DNA from: an uncultured Bifidobacteriaceae bacterium
GTDB taxonomy: Bacteria > Actinomycetota > Actinomycetes > Actinomycetales > Bifidobacteriaceae
Length of the DNA: 40,347 nt
Direction of reading: 5' to 3'
NCBI GenBank assembly: GCA_946891915.1
Contig: CAMPNN010000008.1
Location: 1 to 40,347 of the forward strand
A model generated the notes under the pieces. It saw only the letters and a program-made list of their open reading frames with translations. It was not told the DNA's origin and ran no database searches. Shown one piece after another: positions 6,684-17,434 of the stretch. Position 1 is the first letter of the stretch. Each line of letters begins with the position of its first letter. Position numbers and translations under genes: made by a program.

Positions 6684-6719
6684 AAAAAAGGAGCTTCAAG
6701 CCCGAAAGCTTGAAGCCCC
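6684..6719 (-). terminator. Rho-independent terminator of rpoC
   Basis: On the minus strand GGGGCTTCAAGC, a 6-nt loop and GCTTGAAGCTCC form a 12-bp stem (one G-U) followed by six Ts. It lies about 20 bp after the rpoC stop. Confidence 0.9.
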
Positions 6720-6739
6720 ATTTTTATATCAGACTAGCG

Positions 6740-9700
6740 TCACTCAGCTTCGTCACCGTAATCGCCCTGACCGCCCTGATCATCAAGGAAGTCATCCGGA
6801 TTAAAGTCGTCGCCGAGCTTCATGTCGCCGAAGTCAATGTTGGAGAAGTCCACGTCGCCCATGTCGCTCTCACCGAAGTTCGATGGCGTGCCGTCAGCCC
6901 CACCCAAACCGAAGTTCGGGTAAATGGAGTCGCGCACCTGAGGATCCGGCTCCACGTTAGCGTTTCGGTAACGCGCCAAACCGGTACCAGCTGGGATGAG
7001 CTTACCGATAATCACGTTCTCCTTCAAGCCCTTAAGATCATCTTCCTTCTGGCTCAAGGCGGCCTCAGTAAGCACGCGCGTAGTCTCCTGGAACGATGCC
7101 GCAGAAAGCCAAGAATCCGTAGCCAAAGAAGCCTTGGTAATACCCATAAGCTCTGGTCGGCCGGCAGCAGGCTTTCCGCCGTTCTTCACAGCAGCCAAGT
7201 TTGCCTCGCGGAACTTTGCTTGGTCAACAAGCTCGCCTGGAAGAAGATCCGTGTCGCCAGAATCAATCACCGTAATGCGGCGAAGCATCTGGTGCACAAT
7301 AACCTCAATGTGCTTATCGTGAATATCAACGCCCTGAGAACGGTACACGTTGTGCACTTCTTCCACGATGTTCACCTGAGCTGCACGCGGGCCAAGAATA
7401 CGCAGAATCTTCTTAGGATCCACAGAACCCTCAATCAACTGCGTACCGACCTCAACGTGGTCGCCATCCTTCACAAGCATTGGCGCACGACGAGTCACAG
7501 GGTAAACGATTGGCTCAACCGTAGTGTCGTCCGGAGTCAAAGTCACCTGACGGCCGTGGTCGGTATCCTCAACCTTCACAACGCCTGGGAACTCAGCGAT
7601 TGGAGCCTCGCCCTTAGGAGTACGAGCCTCGAAAAGCTCCGTAACACGAGGAAGACCCTGCGTAATATCGGAAGCCGAAGCAACACCACCGGAGTGGAAG
7701 GAACGAAGCGTAAGCTGCGTACCAGGCTCACCAATGGACTGTGCTGCAACAATACCAACAGCCTCGCCAACATCCACAAGTCGGCTCGTAGCCAAGGACC
7801 ATCCGTAGCACTTTGCGCAAACGCCGCGCTTGGATTCGCAAGTAAGCACAGAACGCGCCTTAACTTCCTCAACGCCGTGCGCAACCAAATCGCGCAAAAC
7901 GTCCATAGAAAGCGCATCTCCGCACTTTGCCAAAACTGTAGTGCCGTCAGCAGGATCAACAACATCCGCAGCAAGCAAGCGCGAGTATGGGCCGCCGTCA
8001 GCAGCCTTAACAAGCGTCAAATTGCCGTTTTCATCGCGATCAGCAATCTTCATAACAAGGCCGCGCTTAGTGCCGCAGTCTTCTTCGCGCACGATTACTT
8101 CCTGCGAAACGTCCACAAGACGACGAGTCAAGTAACCAGATTCTGCAGTACGAAGTGCGGTATCTGCCAAGCCCTTACGAGCGCCGTGCTGGGAGATGAA
8201 GTACTCCAACACGGACAAGCCGTCGCGGTAGTTTGACTTAACAGGTCGAGGAATAATCTCGCCCTTAGGGTTTGCCACGAGGCCTCGCATACCAGCAATC
8301 TGGCGAATCTGCATCCAGTTACCACGTGCGCCTGACTGAACCATGATGTTCACGTTGTTGTCGTCGTGGAAGTTTTCGCGCATTGCGTCTGCAACCTTGT
8401 CGGTGCATTCAGTCCACAAGTTGATCAATTCTTGACGACGCTCTTCGTCTGTAAGAAGACCCATGTCGTACTGGGAGTTGATTTTTGCAGCCTGATCCTC
8501 GTAATCTTGCGCAATTGCCTCGCGATTTGGAGGAAGCACAATATCGGAGAATGCCATTGTTACGCCAGACCAAGGAGCGCGCGTAAAGCCGAGATCCTTC
8601 AAAGCGTCGAGTGTTGCTGCGACTTGCGCTGTAGAGTAGCGTGTTGCGATTTCGTCGACGATCTTAGAAAGTACGCCCTTTGGCACCTGTTCGTTTACGA
8701 ACGGATAGTCAACCGGCAAAGTTCCGTTGAACAAGATACGTCCGCAAGAAGTTGCGAAAAGTACAGTTCCGTCCTTAAAACGCTCTTCGCGCACAACGTC
8801 TGGGCTGCCTGGCTCAGGGTCAACTACCTTAAGCTCCGAAGGCTCCCAATTCCTTGGCAATACGAAGTCTGCAGGAACGCGGATCAGCACCTTAGCCTGC
8901 ATGTCGATCTCATGCTTGTCGAGAGCCATTTCAGCTTCAGCAAGCGAGGAGAAGATTCGGCCCTGGCCCTTGGCTCCGTCGATTACGGTAGACAAGTAGT
9001 AAAGGCCCAAAATCATATCCTGAGAAGGCATTGTAACGGTGTGGCCGTCTGCCGGCTTCAAAATATTGTCGGAAGCCATCATCAAAGTGCGCGCTTCAGC
9101 TTGAGCTTCTGCAGAAAGTGGAAGATGCACTGCCATCTGGTCACCATCGAAGTCTGCGTTAAATGCGGCGCAGGCAAGTGGCGGCAGGTGGATTGCTTTA
9201 CCTTCAACCAAAATTGGCTCGAAGGCCTGAATACCCAAGCGGTGCAGTGTAGGTGCGCGGTTAAGAAGCACAGGATGCTCGGAAATAACTTCCTCGAGCA
9301 CGCCCCAAACTTCGGAGTCGCCGCGGTCTACCAAACGCTTTGCGCTCTTCATGTTCTGAGCGAAGCCCTGGTCCACCAAACGCTTAATAACGAACGGCTT
9401 GAACAGTTCCAATGCCATTGGCTTTGGCAAACCGCACTGATGCATGCGAAGGCTTGGGCCAACGACGATTACGGAACGGCCTGAGTAATCAACACGCTTA
9501 CCAAGCAAGTTCTGGCGGAATCGGCCTTGCTTACCCTTAAGCATGTCGGAAAGCGACTTCAGTGCTCGGTTGGATGCGCCGGTTACTGGGCGTCCGCGGC
9601 GACCGTTGTCGAAGAGCGAGTCGACTGCTTCCTGAAGCATGCGCTTTTCGTTGTTGAGCATGATTTCAGGTGCGCCAAGCTCAATAAGTCGCTTCAAACG

Positions 9701-10759
9701 ATTGTTGCGGTTGATTACGCGACGGTACAAATCGTTCAAATCGGAAGTTGCGAAACGTCCACCGTCAAGCTGAACCATTGGTCGCAAATCTGGTGGGATT
9801 ACTGGAATTACGTCCAAAACCATAGCTTCTGGCTTGTTTCCAGTAGTCAAGAATGCGTTTACAACTTTCAGTCGCTTCAAAGCGCGAGCCTTGCGCTGAC
9901 CGGTACCGTTGTCGATTTCTGCGCGAAGTTCTTCTGCGGCAGACTTCAAATCGAAGTCTTGCAAACGCTTCTTAATAGCTTCAGCGCCCATGCAGCCTTC
10001 GAAGTAGTCGCCGTAACGATCTTCCATCTCGCGCCACAAGTCAACGTCGCCTTCCATATCGCCGGCACGCAAGCCCTTGAAGCGGTCAAATACGGCGTTC
10101 AAACGCTGAATTTGCTCGTCGTAGCGTGTGCGAATTGCGGCCATTTCGCGCTCTGCACTAGCGCGCAGCTTGGATTTGGCAGCGCCCTTGTTTTCGCCAG
10201 ATTCTTCCAGCTCGTGCAAGTCTTCTTCAACTTTCTTTGCGCGCGCTTCGATTTCGTTGTCGCGACGCTTGCGAAGGTTGCCGATTTCGGTATCGAATTC
10301 GTCTTGCAGATCTGGAAGATCCTGATGACGCTGCTCTTCGTCGACTTTCGTAACCATGTAGGCTGCGAAGTAGATTACTTTTTCAAGATCTTTAGGTGCA
10401 ATGTCGAGCAGGTAGCCCAAACGGCTTGGCACACCTTTGAAGAACCAAATGTGCGTCACCGGAGCTGCAAGCTCAATATGACCCATGCGTTCGCGGCGAA
10501 CGCGGCTGCGCGTAACTTCTACGCCGCATCGCTCGCACACGATTCCCTTAAAGCGCACGCGCTTGTACTTGCCACACGCGCACTCCCAGTCGCGAGTTGG
10601 ACCGAAGATCTGCTCACCGAACAGACCGTCCTTTTCTGGCTTTAGGGTACGGTAATTAATGGTTTCTGGCTTCTTTACTTCGCCGTGGCTCCAGCTACGG
10701 ATATCTTCGGCGGTTGCCAGTCCAATCCTCAGTTTGTCAAATGCGTTGACGTCCAGCAC
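6740..10759 (-). CDS. rpoC: DNA-directed RNA polymerase subunit beta'
   Basis: This is the catalytic beta' subunit of RNA polymerase, 1339 residues, full length for actinobacteria. It begins with a GTG ([14 protein letters not shown]) behind AGGA with 8-nt spacing. The N-terminal zinc site is visible at about residues 60-80 (CACGKYKRV...CERCG). The metal-binding active-site motif NADFDGDQ lies at about residue 535. A second zinc cluster is at about 890-980 ([18 protein letters not shown]). The C-terminus is an acidic tail typical of bifidobacteria. It lies 94 bp after rpoB and is co-transcribed with it; it ends in the terminator at 6684-6719. Confidence 0.99.
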   Translation of the reverse strand: MLDVNAFDKLRIGLATAEDIRSWSHGEVKKPETINYRTLKPEKDGLFGEQIFGPTRDWECACGKYKRVRFKGIVCERCGVEVTRSRVRRERMGHIELAAPVTHIWFFKGVPSRLGYLLDIAPKDLEKVIYFAAYMVTKVDEEQRHQDLPDLQDEFDTEIGNLRKRRDNEIEARAKKVEEDLHELEESGENKGAAKSKLRASAEREMAAIRTRYDEQIQRLNAVFDRFKGLRAGDMEGDVDLWREMEDRYGDYFEGCMGAEAIKKRLQDFDLKSAAEELRAEIDNGTGQRKARALKRLKVVNAFLTTGNKPEAMVLDVIPVIPPDLRPMVQLDGGRFATSDLNDLYRRVINRNNRLKRLIELGAPEIMLNNEKRMLQEAVDSLFDNGRRGRPVTGASNRALKSLSDMLKGKQGRFRQNLLGKRVDYSGRSVIVVGPSLRMHQCGLPKPMALELFKPFVIKRLVDQGFAQNMKSAKRLVDRGDSEVWGVLEEVISEHPVLLNRAPTLHRLGIQAFEPILVEGKAIHLPPLACAAFNADFDGDQMAVHLPLSAEAQAEARTLMMASDNILKPADGHTVTMPSQDMILGLYYLSTVIDGAKGQGRIFSSLAEAEMALDKHEIDMQAKVLIRVPADFVLPRNWEPSELKVVDPEPGSPDVVREERFKDGTVLFATSCGRILFNGTLPVDYPFVNEQVPKGVLSKIVDEIATRYSTAQVAATLDALKDLGFTRAPWSGVTMAFSDIVLPPNREAIAQDYEDQAAKINSQYDMGLLTDEERRQELINLWTECTDKVADAMRENFHDDNNVNIMVQSGARGNWMQIRQIAGMRGLVANPKGEIIPRPVKSNYRDGLSVLEYFISQHGARKGLADTALRTAESGYLTRRLVDVSQEVIVREEDCGTKRGLVMKIADRDENGNLTLVKAADGGPYSRLLAADVVDPADGTTVLAKCGDALSMDVLRDLVAHGVEEVKARSVLTCESKRGVCAKCYGWSLATSRLVDVGEAVGIVAAQSIGEPGTQLTLRSFHSGGVASASDITQGLPRVTELFEARTPKGEAPIAEFPGVVKVEDTDHGRQVTLTPDDTTVEPIVYPVTRRAPMLVKDGDHVEVGTQLIEGSVDPKKILRILGPRAAQVNIVEEVHNVYRSQGVDIHDKHIEVIVHQMLRRITVIDSGDTDLLPGELVDQAKFREANLAAVKNGGKPAAGRPELMGITKASLATDSWLSAASFQETTRVLTEAALSQKEDDLKGLKENVIIGKLIPAGTGLARYRNANVEPDPQVRDSIYPNFGLGGADGTPSNFGESDMGDVDFSNIDFGDMKLGDDFNPDDFLDDQGGQGDYGDEAE

Positions 10760-10824
10760 TCTTATCGTCCTGTCTCATGAAATTGTTTTCTAACGTTTCT
10801 TAATTTCTTAAAGTGTGTTCGTTG

Positions 10825-10845
10825 CCGATTCAGTTACTGAATCGG
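10825..10845 (-). other. Hairpin in the rpoB-rpoC spacer
   Basis: CCGATTCAG, a 3-nt loop and CTGAATCGG form a perfect 9-bp stem just after the rpoB stop. There is no T tract, so it is not a simple terminator. It could be an RNA processing or stability element. Confidence 0.5.
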
Positions 10846-10853
10846 TTACCGAA

Positions 10854-13800
10854 TCACTGGTATTCAGGTTCAACAGCAATCTGATCTTCCTTGGCGGACG
10901 AATCTGGTCGAGCGCCAATATTGAAGCCAAGATCGTCGGAAGATGAAACTGGGTCGTCCTCTTCATCCTTCATGTCGATTGCAACGCCTTCAGCGTTCAG
11001 CACCTCAACATTAAGGGAAAGCGACTGCATTTCCTTAAGCAACACCTTGAAGGATTCAGGAATGCCAGCTGGTGGTAGGTTATCGCCCTTGACGATAGCA
11101 CCGTACACGCGCACGCGGCCGTCGACGTCATCAGACTTCGTGGTCATCATTTCGTGCAATGTGTAAGCAGCGCCGTAAGCCTCAAGCGCCCACACTTCCA
11201 TTTCGCCGAAGCGCTGGCCGCCGAACTGAGCCTTACCACCCAACGGCTGCTGGGTAATCATGGAGTAAGGACCAGTGGAACGCGCGTGAATCTTATCATC
11301 AACCAAGTGATGCAGCTTCAAAATGTACATGTAGCCCACAGAAATTGGCTTCGGGAATGGCTCGCCAGTGCGGCCATCGAACAAAGTTGCCTTACCGTCT
11401 GGGCCAACAAGCTTGTCGCCGTCACGATTTGCGAGGGTTGTAGAAAGCAAGCCCTTCAAAGTTTCTGGGCGAACGCCGTCGAATACTGGGGTTGCAACTG
11501 GAGTGCATGGATCGCCATGCTCAGCACCCTGCGGCACGTACTTCTTCCAAGCTGCTTCCAAATCTGGATCCAAATTAATATCCCAGCCAGCATGAGCAAT
11601 CCAACCCAAGTGAAGCTCAAGCACCTGGCCCAAGTTCATTCGAGAAGGCACGCCCAACGGGTTAAGCATGATGTCAACTGGAGTACCATCAGCCAAGAAT
11701 GGCATATCTTCTTCTGGCAAAATGCGGGAAATAACACCCTTGTTGCCGTGGCGGCCGGAAAGCTTATCGCCTTGCGTAATCTTACGATGCTGAGCGATGT
11801 AGACGCGGATCATTTGGTTCACGCCGTTTGGAAGCTCGTCGCCGTCGTCTTCAGCGTCTTCGCGAGTGATTTCCTTAACTGCAATCACAGTACCGGTTTC
11901 GCCGTGTGGCACGCGCAAAGAAGTATCGCGCACTTCGCGGCTCTTTTCGCCGAAGATTGCGCGGAGCAAACGCTCTTCTGGAGTAAGCTCGGTTTCGCCC
12001 TTAGGCGTTACCTTACCAACCAAAATGTCGCCGGCTTCAACTTCAGCACCGATGCGAATAATGCCGCGCTCGTCAAGATTTGCAATTGCGTCTTCGCCAA
12101 CGTTTGGCAAGTCGCGAGTAATCTCTTCGGAACCAAGCTTCGTTTCGCGAGCGTCGATTTCGTATTCTTCAATATGAATAGAAGAAAGCGTATCGTCCTG
12201 CACAAGACGCTGCGAAATAATCACAGCATCCTCGTAGTTGTAACCATTCCAAGGCATAAACGCAACGAGCAAATTCTTACCCAACGCAAGTTCGCCCTTT
12301 TCGGTTGCAGGACCGTCTGCCAAAACTGTACCAGCTTCAACGCGCTCACCGTCTTTAATAAGCGGCACTTGGTTGTAGCAAGTAGTTTGGTTAGAACGCT
12401 GGAACTTGGAAAGCTTGTAGCTGGACTGGGTTCCGTCGTCGTTCATAACGCGAATAATATCTGCAGAAACGTAGATTACTACGCCCGGCTTTTCTGCCAA
12501 AATTACGTCGCCAGAATCAACTGCCGCGCGCCATTCAGAGCCGGTACCAACAAGTGGTCGCTCGGACTTAATAAGCGGCACAGCCTGACGCTGCATGTTC
12601 GTACCCATCAATGCGCGGTGGCCTTCGTCGTGCTCCAAGAATGGAATCAAGGAAGCGCCAAGGGAAACCATCTGGCGTGGGGAAACGTCCATGTAATCAA
12701 CAGTGCTCACAGGCACATCGACTGCTTCTTCTTCGTCCACGCGGGCAAGTGCCTGAGTGCCAACGAAGTTGCCGTTTTCGTCGAGTTCCTGGTTTGCCTG
12801 AGCAATAACGTGCTCGGCTTCGCGGTCTGCAGTCATATATTCGACTTCGTTAGTTACGTGACCGTTAATAACCTTGCGGTATGGGGTTTCGATGAAGCCG
12901 AATGGGTTGATTCGTCCGAAGGTTGCCAAAGAACCGATAAGACCGATGTTTGGACCTTCTGGGGATTCGATTGGGCACATACGTCCGAAGTGGGATGGGT
13001 GCACGTCTCGAACTTCCATGGAAGCGCGATCGCGAGAAAGACCGCCAGGGCCGAGTGCGGAAAGACGACGCTTGTTCGTAACGCCTGCCAATGGATTGTT
13101 TTGATCCATAAACTGGCTGAGCTGGGAAGTTCCGAAGAATTCCTTAATTGTTGCGTTTACTGGGCGAATGTTGATTAAGGACTGAGGAGTAATTGCTTCT
13201 GCGTCCTGAGTTGTCATACGTTCGCGCACAACGCGCTCCATGCGGCTTAAGCCGGTACGAAGCTGGTTCTGCACAAGCTCGCCAACCTGACGAATACGAC
13301 GGTTGCCGAAATGATCAATATCGTCAACGTCAACGCGCAACTGCACGTCTTGACCGTCGCGCTTGCCTGGGAAGGTTTTTTCGCCTGCGTGTAAGGTTAC
13401 CAAATATTTGATAGTGGCGATGATATCTTCGCGGTTCAAGCTGCGATCGCCGTAGTCGGCTTCGAGGCCGAGCTTGCGGTTGATCTTGTAGCGGCCGACT
13501 CGCGCCAAATCGTAGCGCTTTGTGTTGAAGTAGAAGGAGTCGAGAAGATTGCGGCCAGCTTCTGGAGTTGCGGTGTCGGCTGGGCGAATCTTACGATACA
13601 AGTCGGTAAGTGCATCATCTTGCGTATCTATAGGCTCTTTTGCGAGCGCATCCAGCACAAGAGGATATCCTTGGAAAGCGTCGGCAATTTCGTCTTTTGT
13701 CATGCCGATTGCCATAAGGAATACGATTGCGGACTGCTTGCGCTTGCGGTCGACGCGCACGCCTAAAACGTCGCGCTTGTCAATCTCAAATTCCAACCAT

Positions 13801-14420
13801 GCGCCGCGGCTTGGGATAATCTTCGCACCGAAAACATCCTTGTCGGAAGTGCGATCTTGTGTACGGTCGAAGTACACGCCTGGGGAGCGCACAAGCTGAG
13901 AAACGATTACTCGCTCGGTGCCGCCAATAATGAAGGTGCCGTGTGGAGTTTGCAGTGGGAAATCACCCATGAAAACGGTCTGGCTCTTAATTTCGCCGGT
14001 TTCGCCGTTTTCAAACTCAGCGTTCACGTAAAGTGGAGCGGAATAGGTGTAATCCTTTTCCTTGCACTCAAGCACTGTGTGGCGTGGTTCTTCAAAGTAT
14101 GGGTCGGAGAATGTGAGGCTCATTGTGCCAGCAAAATTCTCAATTGGGGAAATCTCTTGGAAGACTTCGTCAAGACCGGAAACGTGAGGTACGGTGTGAG
14201 TTCCGTTTGCCTCATCTTCGGCCACGCGCTTCTTCCAGCGTTCAGAGCCGATCAACCAATCAAAGCTGTCGGTTTGTACGCCGAGGAGGTATGGCACATC
14301 AATAGGTTCACAAATGGAGCCAAAATTCACACGATCTGACGCTTTATGCAGCTTAATATCATGCTCGTCAGCGCGTGCGATGACTTTTGTGGTACTCGTC
14401 ATAGCTTGTTCAGCAGCCAA
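10854..14420 (-). CDS. rpoB: DNA-directed RNA polymerase subunit beta
   Basis: This is the beta subunit, 1188 residues from the start chosen here. Conserved blocks are easy to see: [15 protein letters not shown] and [11 protein letters not shown] (rifampicin-binding region, about residues 430-460), [23 protein letters not shown] and [13 protein letters not shown] chose TTG at 14420 because AAAGGA lies 7 nt upstream. A GTG at 14438 and an ATG at 14402 are alternatives without a clear ribosome site. The residue matching E. coli His526 is Asn (codon 13074-13076). The gene precedes rpoC with a 94-bp spacer. Confidence 0.99.
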   Translation of the reverse strand: MAAEQAMTSTTKVIARADEHDIKLHKASDRVNFGSICEPIDVPYLLGVQTDSFDWLIGSERWKKRVAEDEANGTHTVPHVSGLDEVFQEISPIENFAGTMSLTFSDPYFEEPRHTVLECKEKDYTYSAPLYVNAEFENGETGEIKSQTVFMGDFPLQTPHGTFIIGGTERVIVSQLVRSPGVYFDRTQDRTSDKDVFGAKIIPSRGAWLEFEIDKRDVLGVRVDRKRKQSAIVFLMAIGMTKDEIADAFQGYPLVLDALAKEPIDTQDDALTDLYRKIRPADTATPEAGRNLLDSFYFNTKRYDLARVGRYKINRKLGLEADYGDRSLNREDIIATIKYLVTLHAGEKTFPGKRDGQDVQLRVDVDDIDHFGNRRIRQVGELVQNQLRTGLSRMERVVRERMTTQDAEAITPQSLINIRPVNATIKEFFGTSQLSQFMDQNNPLAGVTNKRRLSALGPGGLSRDRASMEVRDVHPSHFGRMCPIESPEGPNIGLIGSLATFGRINPFGFIETPYRKVINGHVTNEVEYMTADREAEHVIAQANQELDENGNFVGTQALARVDEEEAVDVPVSTVDYMDVSPRQMVSLGASLIPFLEHDEGHRALMGTNMQRQAVPLIKSERPLVGTGSEWRAAVDSGDVILAEKPGVVIYVSADIIRVMNDDGTQSSYKLSKFQRSNQTTCYNQVPLIKDGERVEAGTVLADGPATEKGELALGKNLLVAFMPWNGYNYEDAVIISQRLVQDDTLSSIHIEEYEIDARETKLGSEEITRDLPNVGEDAIANLDERGIIRIGAEVEAGDILVGKVTPKGETELTPEERLLRAIFGEKSREVRDTSLRVPHGETGTVIAVKEITREDAEDDGDELPNGVNQMIRVYIAQHRKITQGDKLSGRHGNKGVISRILPEEDMPFLADGTPVDIMLNPLGVPSRMNLGQVLELHLGWIAHAGWDINLDPDLEAAWKKYVPQGAEHGDPCTPVATPVFDGVRPETLKGLLSTTLANRDGDKLVGPDGKATLFDGRTGEPFPKPISVGYMYILKLHHLVDDKIHARSTGPYSMITQQPLGGKAQFGGQRFGEMEVWALEAYGAAYTLHEMMTTKSDDVDGRVRVYGAIVKGDNLPPAGIPESFKVLLKEMQSLSLNVEVLNAEGVAIDMKDEEDDPVSSSDDLGFNIGARPDSSAKEDQIAVEPEYQ

Positions 14421-14613
14421 TGGACGTTCCTTTATCACTCGCTAGTTAATAATAATTAATATTTGAAAACTAAAGAAAATCGCTGCAAATTTGGTGCTTA
14501 TTTAAGCATATTGTGATTCGCGGGCGCCTTCTTCGGTTCCATGAGCATGCCCGCTATATGACACACCTTACACAGTCTGTCCACTCTACCAAAAACTCCG
14601 GACTTCCCTATCA

Positions 14614-14642
14614 ATAAAAAGAGTCCGCTCTAGCGTTTGCAA
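14614..14642 (-). promoter_or_regulatory. Candidate promoter upstream of rpoB
   Basis: On the minus strand TTGCAA (14637-14642), 17 bp and TTTTAT (14614-14619) match four of six bases in each hexamer, about 190 nt before rpoB. This is a weak call; the long leader would hold other regulation. Confidence 0.3.
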
Positions 14643-14720
14643 TTTTTTAGTTGCTTAATATTCACTACTTCAGTTGAACTAATATTAGTGTGGTAGAGAT
14701 TTGAGATTTTTCGCACTGAA

Positions 14721-14857
14721 CGAAGGCACGCTCGCGCGATTAACGCGTTCGCTACGAAACTCGCGTTGGAAGCACACTGTGCTTCCAACTTAAGCGAGTT
14801 TCCGCTCCGAGTTGCCTTCGCGCGCTACGCTCTGAGCGCGAAAGCAGGTCGTCGCGC
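14721..14857 (-). mobile_element. B element copy B3 (137 bp)
   Basis: This copy is the same length as B5 at 22760 and in the same orientation. It contains the central hairpin at 14756-14802, with inner arms GGAAGCACA and TGTGCTTCC, and side hairpins such as TTCGCGCG...GCGCGAA. The left arm lacks the TTAA that the right arm has. It has no coding capacity. It separates the rpoB leader from the candidate RNA at 14946. Confidence 0.7.
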
Positions 14858-14945
14858 AGAGCCGAAGGCTGCTGACAAGCCGAGCGAAGAAGAAAAATCG
14901 AAAAATCTCTGCGATAAAACACGGTTATTAAAGATTAAGCACGCA

Positions 14946-15085
14946 GAGTTTGGGGGATTTCTCTACGAGAACTAAAAGAGGACTGAGGAAGCAACATTCA
15001 TTTAAGAACAAAGCAGACACAAAAAGCCTCTAACAGTCAGAGCGACGAAGGACGGGACGTTCGAGGAGAGAAATCCCCAAAACTC
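14946..15085 (+). ncRNA. Candidate structured RNA or long hairpin leader
   Basis: Two 27-nt arms (14946-14972 and 15059-15085) are complementary except at four positions, with a core GGGGATTTCTCT and AGAGAAATCCCC. The 86-nt interior has a further nested pairing (GACT...AGTC with GAGG...CCTC inside). A competing stem CTCTGCG (14907-14913) with CGCAGAG (14942-14948) overlaps the left arm, so two alternative folds are possible. It lies 110 nt before the TrmL-like gene. It does not show the signatures of tmRNA, RNase P RNA or SRP RNA. It could be a leader, an independent RNA, or a small inverted-repeat element. Strand is assumed. Confidence 0.4.
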
Positions 15086-15195
15086 GCGCAACACCAAACA
15101 TGAATGCTCACAATAGTAATGTGCAAGTCGCGAGTAAACTAAATACGTTACGATTACAAAGTTACGTAAGGAATATTAAAAAGCTAAGGAATAGC

Positions 15196-15885
15196 ATGAA
15201 TAACAGCGAGAATCCGCAAGAAGCAAAAGCAAAAACCGAAGAGCAAACCGACGCACAAAAATCAGCCGCAAGCCGCGTAGAGCAAATGTACGAGTACGGG
15301 TACCGCAAATCCAACTATGGCCCGGACGAGCTTGTAACCGACGCTCACGGCAATCCAATTAGCGTTATGGACGCCATGCTCAGCGCCGACGATGCCGCGC
15401 GCGCCGAAACGCACACCCCTCACCTTTGCTTCTACTCCCCTCGCATTCCGGGAAATACAGGATCCGCAATTCGTCTTTGCGCTGTAACCGGCACGATTTT
15501 GCACTTGGTTGAGCCGCTCGGTTTTAATTTGCACGATACTAAGTTGCGTCGCGCTGGCTTAGATTATCACGATATGGCTCACGTTGTTTTGCATCCGAAT
15601 TTTGAGAATTTAGTTGAGTCGATGCCGAATTCGCGAATTATTGCGTTTACTGCAAATGCTACGAAACTTTACACCGATATTGAGTATAAGCCGAACGATA
15701 TTCTGCTTTTTGGCCCAGAACCAGGAGATATTCCGGATCCGATGGATGTTATGGCAGGTCCGCACGTTGCAGAGCAGGTGCGTCTTCCAATGCGACCGTC
15801 GCTTCGTAGTTTGAACCTTACAAATTGCGCTTCTATTGCAGTTTACGAAGCGTGGAGGCAGCTTGGTTTTGCCGGCGGCGAGTGA
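15196..15885 (+). CDS. trmL: TrmL-like tRNA (cytidine/uridine-34 2'-O)-methyltransferase, SPOUT family
   Basis: The family methylates the ribose of the wobble base in some tRNA-Leu using S-adenosylmethionine. The 229-residue protein shows the SPOUT knot motifs: CFYSPRIPGNTGSAIRLCAV at about residues 77-96, LLFGPEPGDIP, and a C-terminal RLPMRPSLRSLNLTNCASIA that forms the cofactor loop. Residues 1-70 are an extra charged leader not found in short TrmL proteins. I chose ATG 15196 because AAGGA lies 5-6 nt upstream; the ATG at 15100 has no ribosome site. The gene stands alone, followed 31 nt later by a membrane protein gene. Confidence 0.85.
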   Translation: MNNSENPQEAKAKTEEQTDAQKSAASRVEQMYEYGYRKSNYGPDELVTDAHGNPISVMDAMLSADDAARAETHTPHLCFYSPRIPGNTGSAIRLCAVTGTILHLVEPLGFNLHDTKLRRAGLDYHDMAHVVLHPNFENLVESMPNSRIIAFTANATKLYTDIEYKPNDILLFGPEPGDIPDPMDVMAGPHVAEQVRLPMRPSLRSLNLTNCASIAVYEAWRQLGFAGGE

Positions 15886-15916
15886 TCTCATCAAACGATG
15901 CATTACAATAGTTAAT

Positions 15917-16912
15917 ATGTTTATGCCAGACGGGATTCTACGCAAGCTGCGTAAAAAAGTGAGCGAAATAAAAGCTCGTAAGCCAATGCGTACTCCCGCG
16001 CGCAAAATCGCGAAGCTTGCGACGTCACTTAAGAAAAATCTCAAGAGCAATCTTAATAGCAAGCTCACTGGCAAACTCACTGGCAAACTCACTGGCAAAC
16101 TCGCAAGCGACTTGCCTAGTAATCTTAAGAAAAATATTAAAAGCAAACTTAATAGCAAATTCGCAAGCGATTTAACGCATAAACTCAAAAGCAAGCCTGC
16201 ACGCAAGCCGTCGCGCAACAATATGAGCACAGCTCGGCGCAGAATGTACCTCCGCCGCCGCATTGCAGTAGGCACGGCACTGTTGCTAATTCTTGCGATT
16301 GCAATATTTTGCGTTATTAGCTTAGGCAAAGGACTTGCTGCTATTGGCGGCGCTTTTGCTGGTCACGAAGTTAATGTTTCGCGTAAAACTGTGCCGGATC
16401 CTCGTCCAGTTGGTTTAACACCTCGTTGCACTGCGCGCGATATTCGTCTTGAGCTTACTGCGCAATCCCAGAATGTTCCTATGGGTGGCGGCGTTGAGTT
16501 TACGGAACGTTTTGTTTACGATGGCAATACTTCCTGCCTTATTGACGCGTCTAATATAAACGCTGTTTTGACGATTAATGACGGCGGCTCTGCTGCGCAA
16601 AATACGCATGGTGCTAAGGATAATAACGGCAAAGTTGCTGGTAAAGATAACGATGGCAAAAATGATGAATACTTGTCTCAGGCTGTGTGGCGTTCTGACG
16701 TGTGCAAAGATGTGCCTTTGAAGCCGCTTTTAATGTCTAAGGGCGACCATTTCGAGAAGAAAATTATTTGGAATACTAACGCAACTTCTGGCGATAATTG
16801 CATTGCAGATAGCGATTTGCCTAAGGTGAATCGTGGGACTTATTTTGCGCGGATTGTGCATAAGCGGGTGCCTGGCTTGCGTAGTGAACCTGTGATAATA
16901 AACGTGCAGTAA
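15917..16912 (+). CDS. Hypothetical single-pass membrane protein with Lys-rich repetitive N-terminus
   Basis: I do not recognise a named family. The N-terminal ~100 residues are strongly basic and repetitive (KLTG three times, then LKKNIKSKLNSKF), encoded by 12-bp repeats near 16060-16100. One transmembrane segment follows (VGTALLLILAIAIFCVIS, about residues 117-134). The outer domain of about 180 residues has paired cysteines and a sequence (RDIRLELTAQSQNVPMGGGV) that suggests a beta-sandwich. The ATG at 15917 is only one choice, as no strong ribosome site is visible; an ATG at 16222 (MSTARRRMYL) would give only the membrane and outer parts. A cell-surface role is inferred. Confidence 0.6.
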   Translation: MFMPDGILRKLRKKVSEIKARKPMRTPARKIAKLATSLKKNLKSNLNSKLTGKLTGKLTGKLASDLPSNLKKNIKSKLNSKFASDLTHKLKSKPARKPSRNNMSTARRRMYLRRRIAVGTALLLILAIAIFCVISLGKGLAAIGGAFAGHEVNVSRKTVPDPRPVGLTPRCTARDIRLELTAQSQNVPMGGGVEFTERFVYDGNTSCLIDASNINAVLTINDGGSAAQNTHGAKDNNGKVAGKDNDGKNDEYLSQAVWRSDVCKDVPLKPLLMSKGDHFEKKIIWNTNATSGDNCIADSDLPKVNRGTYFARIVHKRVPGLRSEPVIINVQ

Positions 16913-16967
16913 GATTCGTTAAGTAGAGTTCGCGCGTTATTAGTTTCTGTTTTTGCTGATTTTTGGA

Positions 16968-17005
16968 TGGCGTGCTTTCTGGAGTGGCTGCGTGAGATAG
17001 GAATT
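16968..17005 (+). repeat. Fragment of the E element (right end)
   Basis: GGCGTGCTTTCTGGAGTGGC and the following GTGAGATAGGAATT repeat, in inverted orientation, the right end and flank of the E element near 23089-23130. It lies beside B4, as E lies beside B5. Confidence 0.65.
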
Positions 17006-17010
17006 ACTAG

Positions 17011-17134
17011 CGCAACGATCTGCTTGAGCGCAGCATTGCGCGCGCGAAAGCAACTCGGAGCGTGAGCTTGCTCAAGTTGAAAGCACGGTGTGCTTTCAAC
17101 GCAAGCTCAGTAGCGAGCGCATAGCGCGCGAGCG
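17011..17134 (+). mobile_element. B element copy B4
   Basis: This copy is opposite in orientation to B5 at 22760. The central hairpin is at 17063-17109. Its outer arms read TGAGCTTGC and GCAAGCTCA where other copies read GAAACTCGC and GCGAGTTTC, so both sides of the stem have changed together. Flanking strings AACTCGGAGCG and GCGCGCGAGCG match the other copies. Confidence 0.65.
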
Positions 17135-17149
17135 TTTTGGCGTTGTTGT

Positions 17150-17398
17150 GAAACATTTGCCGGAAATTATCCGGCATTTGTAGCTATATCAGCGTTATTT
17201 TGGAACATTTGCCGGAGTTTTTTCTCCGGAAAATGTAGCTGCACCAGCGTTGTTTTGGAACATTTGCCGGAAATTATCCGGCATTTGTAGCTGAATTTGC
17301 GCAATTATGGAACATTTGCCGGAAATTATCCGGCATTTGTAGCTGAATTTGCGTAATTATGGAACATTTGCCGGAGAATTACACGGCGAATGTTCCAT
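17150..17398. repeat. Tandem 52-bp array, family C (5 units)
   Basis: AACATTTG starts at 17152, 17204, 17259, 17311 and 17363: steps of 52, 55, 52 and 52. The core is GCCGGA, a short AT loop and TCCGGC. One unit instead has CCGGAG and CTCCGG, a paired change. The linker of the 55-bp unit, GCTGCACCAGCGTT, resembles family A. Confidence 0.9.
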
Positions 17399-17434
17399 AA
17401 AACAGTGATATGTACCCCTTTTGCTGAACATACA

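Noticed and set aside
6710..8236. Long plus-strand reading frame opposite rpoC
   Set aside because: It is a shadow of the conserved rpoC frame; its protein has no recognisable domain and no ribosome site. The same holds for 8366-9484, 9527-10645 and 11154-13178.
14586..14614. TTGATA and TGGTAG as the rpoB promoter
   Set aside because: The -10 matches only two of six consensus bases; the pair at 14614-14642 is better though still weak.
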